Origin: an uncultured Lachnospiraceae bacterium
Lineage (GTDB): Bacteria; Bacillota; Clostridia; Lachnospirales; Lachnospiraceae
Reading direction: 5' to 3'
Assembly: GCA_910579225.1 (NCBI GenBank)
Contig: CAJTTI010000011.1
Span: 47,770 to 111,769, forward strand
DNA: 64,000 bases
The position numbers and the translations under genes are program-made. The notes under the pieces were generated by a model. It was not told the origin of the DNA, did not search any database, and saw only the letters and a program-made list of their open reading frames with translations. How positions within the stretch are numbered: the stretch's first letter is position 1; every line of letters begins with the position of its first letter. Positions 19,544-28,560 of this stretch are shown here, in pieces.

Positions 19544-19578
19544 AATTTCAATCTCCTGCTTTCCATATCTGTTTTTTG

Positions 19579-19605
19579 TTTATATCATACCACAAAATAT
19601 GTCAA
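19579..19605 (-). promoter_or_regulatory. Promoter of the peptide/two-TM/C39 unit
   Basis: On the minus strand, a perfect TTGACA (19605-19600) is followed after 15 nt by TATAAA (19584-19579); an overlapping TATGAT lies within the spacer. The spacer is short, so the exact -10 is uncertain. Confidence 0.55.
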
Positions 19606-19714
19606 ATAACAATTATGCATCCTGATCAGAGCTGGTCCTTTCCAGGCATATCTAAATTTTTAAACCTTATATATGGCTTCTTTCTGTCAGAACATGCTCG
19701 TAGCCCACAAACTT

Positions 19715-19756
19715 AAAAAAGGCAATGCACCGCAGAACAACGTCCCGGCCATTGCC
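19715..19756 (-). terminator. Intrinsic terminator of the ABC importer operon
   Basis: On the minus strand GGCAATG and CATTGCC pair across a 22-nt loop and are followed by TTTTTT. It lies about 70 nt after the stop of the ATPase gene. Confidence 0.7.
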
Positions 19757-19827
19757 TCCCTACAGAATGATTCCAGACAATCAAATTTCCATCATTATTT
19801 GCATCTGAAGATTATCGGCTGCAGCCT

Positions 19828-20622
19828 TTATCCCAGGATCGCTTTATCGCTGGCAAATTCTTCTCCGCTGACTTCTTCAAACTTATGAAGCAGATCTTCC
19901 ACCGTCAGATTCTGCTTCTCTTCTCCGCAAATATCCAGAATGATCTTCCCGTCCATCATCATAATCAACCGGTTTCCATGAGTGATCGCATCCTTCATAT
20001 TATGAGTGATCATCAGTGTAGTCAACCTGTCCCGGTTTACAATCATATCTGTCGTCTCCAGCACCTTTTCTGCAGTCTTCGGATCCAGGGCCGCCGTATG
20101 CTCGTCCAGAAGCAAAAGCTTCGGTTTCTTTAAAGTGGCCATCAGGAGTGTCAGCGCCTGTCTCTGTCCGCCGGACAGCAGCCCCACCTTGGAGGTTAAT
20201 CGCTCCTCCAGGCCCAGACCCAGGGTCGACAGCAGCTTCTTGTACACTTCTCGCTCCTGATTCTTAATTCCGGCTCTCAGAGTCCGGCTCTGTCCTCTGC
20301 GAAGTGCAAGCGCCAGATTCTCCTCGATTCCCATCGTCGCAGCAGTTCCATTCATGGGATCCTGAAACACGCGGCCGAGAAACGCCGCCCTTCTGTATTC
20401 CGGGAGCTTTGTCACATCCTGTCCATCAATCAGAATGTGTCCCTGGTCCACCGGCCATACTCCTGCAATGGCATTGAGCATGGTGGATTTCCCTGCTCCA
20501 TTGCCGCCGATTACTGTGACAAAATCCCCGTCCTCCAACGTCAGATCTATTCCCCGAAGAGCCTGTTTTTCATTTACCGTCCCCGGATTAAATGTTTTAA
20601 ATATATTTTTGATCTCCAGCAT
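19828..20622 (-). CDS. ABC importer ATPase (COG1101, TrpZ-like)
   Basis: 264 residues from the start at 20622, which follows GGGGAGGTGTGTAAG. Walker A is GGNGAGKST, the signature is LLSGGQRQALTL, Walker B is LLLLDEHTAAL, and the switch histidine is in LMITHNMKDA. It powers the importer formed with the adjacent permease (1 nt gap upstream) and the lipoprotein at 21699-22766. The COG2984/4120/1101 set includes the TrpXYZ systems of Gram-positives; the ligand here is not proven. Confidence 0.93.
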   Translation of the reverse strand: MLEIKNIFKTFNPGTVNEKQALRGIDLTLEDGDFVTVIGGNGAGKSTMLNAIAGVWPVDQGHILIDGQDVTKLPEYRRAAFLGRVFQDPMNGTAATMGIEENLALALRRGQSRTLRAGIKNQEREVYKKLLSTLGLGLEERLTSKVGLLSGGQRQALTLLMATLKKPKLLLLDEHTAALDPKTAEKVLETTDMIVNRDRLTTLMITHNMKDAITHGNRLIMMMDGKIILDICGEEKQNLTVEDLLHKFEEVSGEEFASDKAILG

Positions 20623-20623
20623 C

Positions 20624-21541
20624 TTACACACCTCCCCTGCTGCCTGCTTTTGAGAAATATCTGCGTTTCCAGGTAGGAATCGCAAGGAAGACCGCCACAA
20701 CTGCCGCAGATAAAAGTTTCAGCAGATCCGTGTCAATTCCCAGCCAGATCACGATTTGAAGCACAAAGTAATAGATGATCGAGCCCAATGCGACTGCCAA
20801 AAGCCGGAATCCAAAATTTCGGAAAATTTTTCCAAATACTGCTTCTCCGATAATCACCGCAGCCAGACCGATCACAATCGCGCCGCGCCCCATGCTGACG
20901 TCGGCAAAACCCTGGTACTGCCCTAACATTGCTCCCGCAATCGCCACCAGGCCATTGGAAATCATCAGCCCAAGTACCCGGTTAAAATCTGTATTGATCC
21001 CCTGTGCTCTTGCCATCTTATCATTACATCCTGTAGCGCGCAGAGAGCATCCCAGTTCTGTTCCAAAGAACCAGTACAGAATCAGTACCAGTACCACGAT
21101 TGTCAGTGCCACAATCAGAATTGTATTTTTATAGAAAGGCACCCCTTTAATATAACGAAGTGAAACCAGCAGGTCAAACTTATCCACATTGATCGCCTGA
21201 TTGGCCTTTCCCATAATTTTCAAATTAATCGAATATAACCCAAGCTGCGTCAGGATACCGGCCAGAATTGCCGGAATCCCCATAAATGTATGTAACAGAC
21301 CGGTAGCCATCCCGGCCAGCATGCCTGCCAACAGAGCCGCCACCATAGATATCCAAACGTTCTGTCCGCTTTGCATCATCATGATACAGACTGCACCTCC
21401 GGTACAGAGTGTACCGTCCACAGTCAAATCTGCAATATCCAGGACTCGGAAAGTGATGTAAACACCGATTGCCATAATTCCCCAGATTAGTCCCTGCGCC
21501 ACCGCCCCCGGCAAAGCATTGATTAAATTCATAATATTCAT
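20624..21541 (-). CDS. ABC importer permease (COG4120, TrpY-like)
   Basis: 305 residues with about eight to nine TM helices. IWGIMAIGVYITFRVLDIADLTVDG near the N-terminus is the family hallmark shared with branched-chain-amino-acid and sugar permeases of the BPD_transp_2 fold. RBS GAGGTGATGAGAAT precedes ATG at 21541. It lies between the ATPase and binding-protein genes, all on one strand. Confidence 0.92.
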   Translation of the reverse strand: MNIMNLINALPGAVAQGLIWGIMAIGVYITFRVLDIADLTVDGTLCTGGAVCIMMMQSGQNVWISMVAALLAGMLAGMATGLLHTFMGIPAILAGILTQLGLYSINLKIMGKANQAINVDKFDLLVSLRYIKGVPFYKNTILIVALTIVVLVLILYWFFGTELGCSLRATGCNDKMARAQGINTDFNRVLGLMISNGLVAIAGAMLGQYQGFADVSMGRGAIVIGLAAVIIGEAVFGKIFRNFGFRLLAVALGSIIYYFVLQIVIWLGIDTDLLKLLSAAVVAVFLAIPTWKRRYFSKAGSRGGV

Positions 21542-21698
21542 ATTCTCATCACCTCAGTAAAATCATCCTGACGAAATACACTCCTGATCTGTCTGTACAG
21601 GTCACTCATACAGGAAGCCATATGCAACGACAACAGCGAGAAAGGAGTAATCCTGTCCCGCTGCCGCCAACAGATCATTCTGTTCCGTAATTTATTGA

Positions 21699-22766
21699 TT
21701 ATTCTGCAATTGCCTCATAGTCTGCCGGAATCTCAATACCCAGCTCCTCGCAGATAGCCGGTGTATACTTTTTGGTGAACTGCGGAGCATACTCAATCGG
21801 CATCTCGGAGATATTTGCTTCTCCGGTCAGAACCTTCGCTGCCATCTTGCCGGTTGCAACTCCCAGATCATAATAGCTGATGGAAAGCGTTGCAACGCCG
21901 CAGCCTGCACAGATTCCTTCTTCGCCTGCTACTACCGGAACTTTCGCCGGACGACATACATTGTCGATCAGTTCCGCATTATTTGCTGCCGTATTATCCG
22001 TCGGAACATAGATCACATCACTTTCAGAAGTTGCTGTAGTCACTACGGAAGTCAGATCATTGGAATCCGAAAAGCCATACTGCTTGCAGGTATAACCAAG
22101 TCCTTCCAGAGTCTTCTGTACTTCGTCCACCTGATACTGTGAGTTTGCCTCCGCAGTACAGAAGATCAGGCCCACATTCTTTGCATCCGGGAACAGTTCC
22201 TGCAGCATCTTTGCCTGTTCATCAAGAGGAGCCAGGTCAGACGTACCGGAGATATTGCCCCCTACCGTCCCGTCGAACCCATCAATGCCAAGCGCCACAC
22301 CATATTCCGTCACAGAAGTGCCAAGGATCGGGATCTCATTGGTTCCCGCCTGAGCCGCCTGAAGAGCCGGCGTTGCATTGGCAAGGATCAGATCCACACC
22401 ACCAGATACAAATCCGTTAATAATTGTAGAACAGGTATTTGGATCATTCTGGGCATTCTGCATCTCAAATTCCACAGTTCCCTCACCAAGTTCTTCATTT
22501 AAAGCATCCATAAACCCTTTGGTAGCCGCGTCAAGAGCATCATGCTCCACCAGCTGGCAGATACCAACTGTATACTGTGCTTCTCCGGAAGCTGTATTCT
22601 CTGCCGCCGGTGCTTCCGGCGTTTCAGCATCTGCAACATCACCTGTCTCCGCTGCGTCTCCTGCCGGCGCCTCAGCCGTTGATCCCGAAGTATCATTACC
22701 ACCGCCGCATGCGACCAGACCAAGACCCATGGTCATTGCCATAACGATCGCCAAAATCTTTTTCAT
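21699..22766 (-). CDS. ABC importer substrate-binding lipoprotein (COG2984, TrpX-like)
   Basis: 355 residues. The lipobox GLVAC places the lipidated cysteine at C20, followed by an acidic Ala/Glu/Thr linker (about 21-65), then an ABC_sub_bind domain (YTVGICQLVEHDALDAATKG onward). Members bind tryptophan or other small amphipathic ligands. It is the first gene of the operon, under a strong sigma-A promoter at 22825-22853. The 157-nt gap to the permease is larger than the next gap, perhaps allowing higher expression of the binding protein. Confidence 0.93.
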   Translation of the reverse strand: MKKILAIVMAMTMGLGLVACGGGNDTSGSTAEAPAGDAAETGDVADAETPEAPAAENTASGEAQYTVGICQLVEHDALDAATKGFMDALNEELGEGTVEFEMQNAQNDPNTCSTIINGFVSGGVDLILANATPALQAAQAGTNEIPILGTSVTEYGVALGIDGFDGTVGGNISGTSDLAPLDEQAKMLQELFPDAKNVGLIFCTAEANSQYQVDEVQKTLEGLGYTCKQYGFSDSNDLTSVVTTATSESDVIYVPTDNTAANNAELIDNVCRPAKVPVVAGEEGICAGCGVATLSISYYDLGVATGKMAAKVLTGEANISEMPIEYAPQFTKKYTPAICEELGIEIPADYEAIAE

Positions 22767-22824
22767 GTCTCTTCCTCCATTTTCCCTGAATCTAATATTT
22801 TGCTATTGCTTAATAGCTTTTTCG

Positions 22825-22853
22825 ATTATAGCGCTTTAAAGCAAAAAAGTCAA
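22825..22853 (-). promoter_or_regulatory. Strong sigma-A promoter of the TrpX-like operon
   Basis: On the minus strand TTGACT (22853-22848) and a perfect TATAAT (22830-22825) are separated by exactly 17 nt. The leader to the ATG is only about 50 nt, and no T-box was recognisable upstream or in the leader. Confidence 0.85.
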
Positions 22854-22859
22854 CAACTT

Positions 22860-23162
22860 ATCTGCTTTTTTGCTGGAAACACGAAAAAGGATTGACAAAA
22901 TGAGTTAGATAAAAACGACCTTTTATAGGAAAGAGACCTGAGGTTGGTCCGCTGCTTTACAACGACTGTCTCTTTTTCCCTTTAACGAATGAGTAAAATT
23001 TTCTAAAAGATTGGCAACCTGAAAATCAAACAGTGCCCTTACAAAACGGCACATCAGAACAGGAAATCAAGAAATGGTTTCCTGTTTTTTACACCTGTTT
23101 TGATGATTTTCTGAAGAAGACGGCATAGATTATGTTCTGGCATCTTATCCCTTGTAAAACAT
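22860..23162. other. Intergenic region with two plus-strand hairpins
   Basis: No convincing ORF. AAAGAGAC and GTCTCTTT (about 22930-22978) form an 8-bp stem with a 33-nt loop followed by a T-rich run. A second, shorter hairpin at 23058-23086 (AACAGGAAA/TTTCCTGTT) is followed by TTTT on the plus strand. No plus-strand gene precedes either, so a short plus-strand RNA is possible. Confidence 0.4.
23058..23090 (+). terminator. Intrinsic terminator (plus strand)
   Basis: AACAGGAAA pairs with TTTCCTGTT across an 11-nt loop and continues into a T run. It points away from any annotated plus-strand gene. Confidence 0.6.
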
Positions 23163-23867
23163 TTAGTCAAACAATACCTCATCCACTGTCACAAACTCAA
23201 AGCCCTCTGCTTTCAAAAGAGAGATAATTCGCTCTGTCGCCTGTACGGTGCTTTTATAACTGTCATGCATTAATATAATATCATTTTCCCCCGCATTTTT
23301 CACCACATGCTCTACAATAGAATCCACATTCTGTGTGGTCCAGTCCAATGTGTCAATTGTCCACATGACCGGTATCAAGTCCAGATTAGATTCCAGCCCT
23401 TCATTCCAGGTCCCAAAAGGAGGACGCACATACTCTGTCCCTTTACCAGTTAGTTCCTCAATGAGCCGGCTTGTTTCCTCAATCTCTTCGCGGGCTTTCT
23501 CTTTCGCCAGACCTGTGATCTGTACATGGTGAAACGTATGATTACCGATCAGATGACCCTTCTCGGCAATTTCCTTTACCAGCTCCTCATGTCCTTCGAT
23601 ATTCTGTCCAAGCAGAAAAAAGGTTGCAGGCACCTGGGCTTCTTCCAAAACTTCCAGCATTTGTTTTGTATAGACCGGATGCGGTCCATCGTCAAAGGTC
23701 AGCGCGATCTTTTTTGCCTCCTGTTCTTTTGCACCTTCCGGCTCCTTACCCCCCTGTCCTTTCGCTTCCTCCTGTTTCTCCGTAGATTCCGAACAGACTT
23801 CCACTTCTGTCCCTGTTCTTTTTATTGTTCCATATAAAATGATTCCACAGCACAAACATCCGATCAA
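23163..23867 (-). CDS. Polysaccharide deacetylase (NodB domain), N-terminus interrupted by TGA
   Basis: The NodB domain is complete: LTFDDGPHP (catalytic D and metal D), HTFHHVQI (metal His), RPPFGTWN, TLDW and ILMHDSYKS. It probably removes N- or O-acetyl groups from cell-wall glycan. A hydrophobic anchor (GLIGCLCCGIILYG) precedes a Lys/Glu-rich spacer. The natural-looking start is ATG at 23903 with GGGAG upstream (MSGWKTRW), but codon 9 is TGA (23879-23877). The longest open reading starts at TTG 23867 without a good RBS. A Trp-to-stop mutation or weak reinitiation is inferred. Confidence 0.8.
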   Translation of the reverse strand: MIGCLCCGIILYGTIKRTGTEVEVCSESTEKQEEAKGQGGKEPEGAKEQEAKKIALTFDDGPHPVYTKQMLEVLEEAQVPATFFLLGQNIEGHEELVKEIAEKGHLIGNHTFHHVQITGLAKEKAREEIEETSRLIEELTGKGTEYVRPPFGTWNEGLESNLDLIPVMWTIDTLDWTTQNVDSIVEHVVKNAGENDIILMHDSYKSTVQATERIISLLKAEGFEFVTVDEVLFD

Positions 23868-23903
23868 CCCACAAAATCACCATCTTGTTTTCCATCCGGA
23901 CAT

Positions 23904-24635
23904 ATTCGTCTCCCGGCCAACTCTCCATATCCAACTGCCGGTACACCACATCGGCAGTCAATGATACATTCTATTATCACACTTTATGACTATCTGCCTG
24001 TTTCATAGAACCTGTTTTGTATGAATTTCCGATGGTTCTTAATATCTGTAATTTCTTTTTGCTTTTTTTGGGGTTTATTTATTCTTTTTAGAAATCTTTT
24101 AGAAGAGCGACATATTTTAGACACATTTCCCTGATAGTATAGTATCTGTAAGGAAGACATATCCGTATTTCATTCATAACACTTGGGGAACTGTAAAAGG
24201 TTCCCCACTCCCTCGAAGTTTCAAGGTTCTCACGAAAGTGAGAGCCTTTTATTTTTGGAATTTATTCTATTTTTTCTAAAACTGTCGCCCGGAAGAAGAA
24301 AAGCACCTGCTGCCGATCTGCCCTTATTTGCTTGTATATTTCTGGGAATGAACATCAGTTCGCCCTTGCGTCCTGCTGCCGGATGTGATAAGACTGAGAA
24401 AAGGAAAACCAGAGACGCACGGCTTACCCAACATGAAAGCTTTAACCTTTTACAAGGTTAGCCATCATTATTGCAGTAATGGCGGCTATTTTCGTCCCCT
24501 GAAGATCGTATAGCATAGACCAACAAGGGCAACAATGAAAATTCAAGTCTGAGCAAAGTCAGAATATGTAATCGTCATTGGCGTTCCCTTCTTCCTGTTG
24601 AAGTCTTGAAGTCCCATTTTCTGTTCGAAAAAATA
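23904..24635. other. 732-nt gap with hairpins, no clear gene
   Basis: No supported ORF. Plus-strand hairpins include GGGGAAC/GTTCCCC near 24184-24208; GGTTCTCAC/GTGAGAGCC with a U-rich tail near 24226-24255 (terminator-like); AACCTTttacAAGGTT at 24444-24459; and TAGCC...CATTA/TAATG...GGCTA at 24459-24488. The cluster could be a structured RNA, but matches no class I can name. Confidence 0.35.
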
Positions 24636-24664
24636 ATGACAAATCTTCTATTAAATGGTATGAT
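24636..24664 (+). promoter_or_regulatory. Sigma-A promoter of the hybrid kinase gene
   Basis: ATGACA (24636-24641) and TATGAT (24659-24664) are 17 nt apart; the start codon follows about 22 nt after the likely transcription start. Confidence 0.65.
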
Positions 24665-24692
24665 AAAATAAAAAACGCAGGAGGGCATCAAC

Positions 24693-26819
24693 TTGGATAA
24701 CCAGACAAAAATTGATCATGATCTAATTGAATCTCTGCTGTCTGCGCTGGATGCCCCCAGTCAGGAATCCATACCGAAACCAGGGTCATCAGACAACGGT
24801 TCTTTCTTTTCATCCTTTTCTATTCACGCTGCTAATGAGTTCAAAATACTCATGGATCAGATGCCCGGAGGATTTTTTATTTACCATGCAGATGAAGACG
24901 AAAAACTCATCTATGCCAACCGTGCTTTACTCCGGATTTTTAATTGTGACACAATGAAAGAATTTCAGGAACTGACCGGTAATTCTTTTCGTGGAATTGT
25001 CCATCCTGAAGATCTGGAAGAAGTCGAAAAAAGTATCTGGGAGCAGATCGCTCAAAGTCATCACGACCTGGATTATGTGGAATACCGGATCGTCCAAAAG
25101 GGAGGCGCTGTACGCTGGGTGGAAGATTATGGACATTTTATCCACAGCGAGACCTGCGGTGATATTTTTTATGTATTTGTAGGGGATGCCACTGAAAAAA
25201 AGGAACGGCAGGAAGCAGAACATCTTCAGCGTCTTGAAGTGATAGAAGGGCTCAGTATTAATTACGAATCTATTCTGTACGCAAATCTGGATGACAATCA
25301 AATACTGCCTTACCGGTTGAGCAGCCGTGTCCGGTATCAGTTTCAGGAAATATTTCGTACCTGCAGATATGATCTTTTTCTTTCGGAATATCTGAAAACC
25401 TGGGTTCATCCAGATGATCAGGACATGGTTGCCTGTTCCATTGCGCCAGATTCTATCCGGCGCAAACTGTCCAGCTGCAGAAGTTTTTATATTAATTTCC
25501 GCACCATAGAGGACGGAGAAATCCAATATCTGCAGCTTCTTATTGCCAGAGTGGGAACTGTAGAACATATTTCCTGTATTGTCCTCGGTTCCCGACGGAT
25601 AGATGATGAAATTCAGCATGAGATAGAACAGAAAAAAATATTTGAAGATGCATGGAACCAAGCCCGATTAGCTAATATCACAAAAAGCAGATTTTTATCC
25701 AACATGTCTCATGACATGCGTACCCCACTGAATGCAATTACCGGTTTTTCAGCCCTTGCCAGGAAAAATATAAATGATCCTGAAAAAGTCCTGAATTATC
25801 TGGATAAAATTGACATGTCCAGCGACCATCTCCTTCGTCTAGTTAATCATATTCTGGAGATTTCACGCCTGGAATCAGGCTCCATCGAAGTTCTGGAATC
25901 AGAAGGCAGACTTCAGGATATCATAGAAGATTTAAAGAAAAACATACTGCCCCGGGCAAAAGCCAAAGACATTGCATTTTCTGTTGATTTGTCTTCACTG
26001 ATCCATGATATGGTCTACTGTGACAGTGCAAAGATTGTTCAGATTCTTGTCTATCTAGCCGGCAATGCCGTCAAATATACAGGCAACGGCGGACATGTCC
26101 TGTTAACAGTTACAGAAGAATCCGAACCCGCCACCGAATACGCACTCTATCATTTCTCGGTGGAGGATGACGGTATTGGTATCGACAAAAAATATCTCAA
26201 AAGTATCTTCGAACCATTTGAACGAGTATCCGACACCACTTCCTGCGGAGTCTTTGGAACAGGACTCGGACTGACGCTTGCCAGAAATCTTGTGGAAATG
26301 ATGTCCGGAAAGATTGACGTGACCAGTACTCCCGGAATCGGCAGTATTTTCACCATGACGATCAGACTCCGCATCCGACACAATCAGGAAATCACCTACG
26401 AAGAAGCACAGGAAAATGTCAGAAAGCTTTTAAACCATCGAAAAATTCTTCTGGTGGATGACAATGAATTAAATCTTGAGATTGAAACGGAGCTTCTCCA
26501 GGAAATCGGAATCTCCACGGACACTGCTGAAAACGGACAGGAAGCCATAGATAAACTTACAGCATCTCCTGCCGGAACCTACGCACTGATTCTGATGGAC
26601 ATCCAGATGCCGATTATGAATGGCTATGATGCGGCCCGTACCATCCGAAGCCTCTCTGAGCCTGCCCTCTCTGGTATCCCAATCATTGCTTTGTCTGCCA
26701 ACGCATTTGACGAGGATCGCCGCCGATCCATGGAAAGCGGCATGAACGCACATATGGCAAAGCCACTGGATATGGCGATTCTTCTGGAACTGCTCTCTTC
26801 TATCATACGCCCTGAATAA
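24693..26819 (+). CDS. Hybrid sensor histidine kinase/response regulator with PAS
   Basis: 708 residues from a TTG start preceded by AGGAGGGC. No TM helix is visible, so it is probably cytoplasmic. Order: a PAS fold (about 50-170, with GGFFIYHADEDEKLIYANRAL), a second degenerate PAS-like segment (about 180-310), HisKA with H340 (NMSHDMRTPLNAITGF), HATPase with GIGIDKKYLKSIFEPF and GTGLGL, then a receiver domain (about 585-705) with phospho-acceptor D636 (LILMDIQMP). No partner regulator is adjacent. A terminator follows immediately. Confidence 0.93.
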   Translation: MDNQTKIDHDLIESLLSALDAPSQESIPKPGSSDNGSFFSSFSIHAANEFKILMDQMPGGFFIYHADEDEKLIYANRALLRIFNCDTMKEFQELTGNSFRGIVHPEDLEEVEKSIWEQIAQSHHDLDYVEYRIVQKGGAVRWVEDYGHFIHSETCGDIFYVFVGDATEKKERQEAEHLQRLEVIEGLSINYESILYANLDDNQILPYRLSSRVRYQFQEIFRTCRYDLFLSEYLKTWVHPDDQDMVACSIAPDSIRRKLSSCRSFYINFRTIEDGEIQYLQLLIARVGTVEHISCIVLGSRRIDDEIQHEIEQKKIFEDAWNQARLANITKSRFLSNMSHDMRTPLNAITGFSALARKNINDPEKVLNYLDKIDMSSDHLLRLVNHILEISRLESGSIEVLESEGRLQDIIEDLKKNILPRAKAKDIAFSVDLSSLIHDMVYCDSAKIVQILVYLAGNAVKYTGNGGHVLLTVTEESEPATEYALYHFSVEDDGIGIDKKYLKSIFEPFERVSDTTSCGVFGTGLGLTLARNLVEMMSGKIDVTSTPGIGSIFTMTIRLRIRHNQEITYEEAQENVRKLLNHRKILLVDDNELNLEIETELLQEIGISTDTAENGQEAIDKLTASPAGTYALILMDIQMPIMNGYDAARTIRSLSEPALSGIPIIALSANAFDEDRRRSMESGMNAHMAKPLDMAILLELLSSIIRPE

Positions 26820-26823
26820 TTCA

Positions 26824-26858
26824 GCGTCCGCAGTCACAAGGTGACCACGGACGCCTTT
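26824..26858 (+). terminator. Intrinsic terminator after the hybrid kinase
   Basis: GCGTCCG and CGGACGC pair around an inner GTCAC/GTGAC stem and are followed by CTTTCTT. It sits between convergent genes and may act on both. Confidence 0.7.
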
Positions 26859-26864
26859 CTTGTC

Positions 26865-28469
26865 TTACTTATCTTCTTCCCCGAAAATGTCATCTATCTT
26901 TTTTTCTGTATCCTTTATGCCGGAAATATTCAGATTCCGGGTCACTTTTGCATCGTATGTATCCGCCTTGACAATTTCGGCAAGATCAATCCCCACCGTT
27001 TCTTTCATTGACTCAAAAAGTCTGGTCATGATCGCTGGTACATTTCCTGCCACATCGCCTACGCCGGCATTCTCTCCATTTCCAATGATTGTTATCTTAT
27101 CAATCTGCGCAAGCGGCTCCGCTATCTTTCCGGCAATCTCCGGCAATACGTCAATCAGCATCTCTGCCACAGCCGCCCTGTTGTATTTCTGATAGGCGTC
27201 TGCTTTTTTCTCCATGGCTTCTGCTTCTGCCATACCTTTTGCACGGATTGCTTCTGCTTCCGCCTCACCTCTTGCCTGAATACCTGCCGCTTCTTGCTCC
27301 ATGGTATATTTATTGGCTTCCGCCTGGGCTTTCTTCGCCAAAGCGTCCTGCTCCAGTTCATATTTTCTCGCTTCTGCCTGAGCCTTTTTCGCCAAAGCAT
27401 CCTGCTCCGCCTCGTACTTCTTCGCTATGGCATCCTGCTCTGCTTCGTATTTCTTCGCTTCCGCCTCCCGCTGCCGCTTGGCAAGTGCTGCCGCTGCTGC
27501 CTGTTCCACTGCATAACGGTCTGCATCCGCTTTCTTGTTGATCTCTGCTTCCAGTGCCTGCTGTTTGACCAAAACTTCCTGTTTGCGAAGTTCTGCTTCT
27601 CTCTCTGCTTTTGCAATCTGTGCATTGACTGTCGCAGTCTGAATCACTTTCTGCTGTTCCTGTTCCTGAATCTTATAAGCGGCATCTGCCATAGCCTTTT
27701 TGGTATCAGAAACCTGCTGAAGCTCCGCTTTCTTAATGGCCAGCTCATTGTTCTTCTCTGCAATCTCTGTCTCTGCCAGCACTCTTGCATCATTGGACGC
27801 CTTATTCGCCTCTGCCTGTGCAATCGCCACATCCCGTTCTGCCTGTGCCCGTGCAATCGAAGCATCCTTTTTAATCTTTGCCGTATTGTCTGCACCCAGG
27901 TCTTTGATCAGTCCATTTTCATCTGTCACATTTTGAATATTGCAGGATACGATTTCGATACCCAGCTTCTTCATATCCTTTGATGCTTTTTCCATAACCT
28001 GATCAGAAAAAGAATCCCGGTCTGTGTTGATCGACTTCAACGTCAAAGTACCTATGATCTCACGCATGTTTCCCTGCAGAGAGTCCTGCAGGTCAACGGA
28101 AATCTGTTCCGGCGTCTTATTTAAAAAGTTCTTTGCCGCCAGCTGAATCCCTTCTGTGGTCGGATCAATCCTCACTTTTGCCACTGCATCCACATTGACA
28201 TTAATAAAATCCGTGGTTGGTACTGATTGTTCTGTTTTAATGTCTACCGTCATCTGCCCCAGGTACAGTTTATCCAGCCGCTCAAAAAACGGCACCCGGA
28301 TACCTGCGCGACCAGTCAATATCCTCGGCTCTTTCTTAAGTCCTGAGATAATATACGCCCTGTCCGGTGGTGCTTTCACATACCCCACAAGCAAAACGAT
28401 GATCACCAGCAATACAAGCACTACCGGGATCAGATACCCTAAAAACGATTGAAACAATACATCTGACAT
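26865..28469 (-). CDS. floT: Flotillin-like SPFH protein
   Basis: 534 residues: one N-terminal TM helix (about 9-30), an SPFH domain (about 32-215), and a long Ala/Glu/Lys coiled coil. Residues of about 340-420 carry near-repeats of the type KYEAEQDALAKKAQAEA, followed by EAEAEAIRAKGMAEAEAM and a C-terminal flotillin domain. Flotillins organise membrane microdomains and scaffold signalling and secretion complexes. It sits downstream of small uncharacterised genes and the VWA/MoxR pair on the same strand. Confidence 0.92.
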   Translation of the reverse strand: MSDVLFQSFLGYLIPVVLVLLVIIVLLVGYVKAPPDRAYIISGLKKEPRILTGRAGIRVPFFERLDKLYLGQMTVDIKTEQSVPTTDFINVNVDAVAKVRIDPTTEGIQLAAKNFLNKTPEQISVDLQDSLQGNMREIIGTLTLKSINTDRDSFSDQVMEKASKDMKKLGIEIVSCNIQNVTDENGLIKDLGADNTAKIKKDASIARAQAERDVAIAQAEANKASNDARVLAETEIAEKNNELAIKKAELQQVSDTKKAMADAAYKIQEQEQQKVIQTATVNAQIAKAEREAELRKQEVLVKQQALEAEINKKADADRYAVEQAAAAALAKRQREAEAKKYEAEQDAIAKKYEAEQDALAKKAQAEARKYELEQDALAKKAQAEANKYTMEQEAAGIQARGEAEAEAIRAKGMAEAEAMEKKADAYQKYNRAAVAEMLIDVLPEIAGKIAEPLAQIDKITIIGNGENAGVGDVAGNVPAIMTRLFESMKETVGIDLAEIVKADTYDAKVTRNLNISGIKDTEKKIDDIFGEEDK

Positions 28470-28560
28470 GATACTTCCTCCTACTTTCGTTCTTCACACC
28501 TTTTTCTTATATATGCTGGAAGTTTCCTTCCGGTGCTTCTTTTGTACAAAAATAAACCCT

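Noticed and set aside
22767..23160. T-box leader for the TrpX-like operon
   Set aside because: The sigma-A promoter lies only about 50 nt from the start, and no T-box bulge sequence or specifier loop is present.
23877..23879. Selenocysteine at the in-frame TGA of the deacetylase
   Set aside because: The codon falls in the N-terminal anchor, far from the active site, and no convincing SECIS-like hairpin follows directly.
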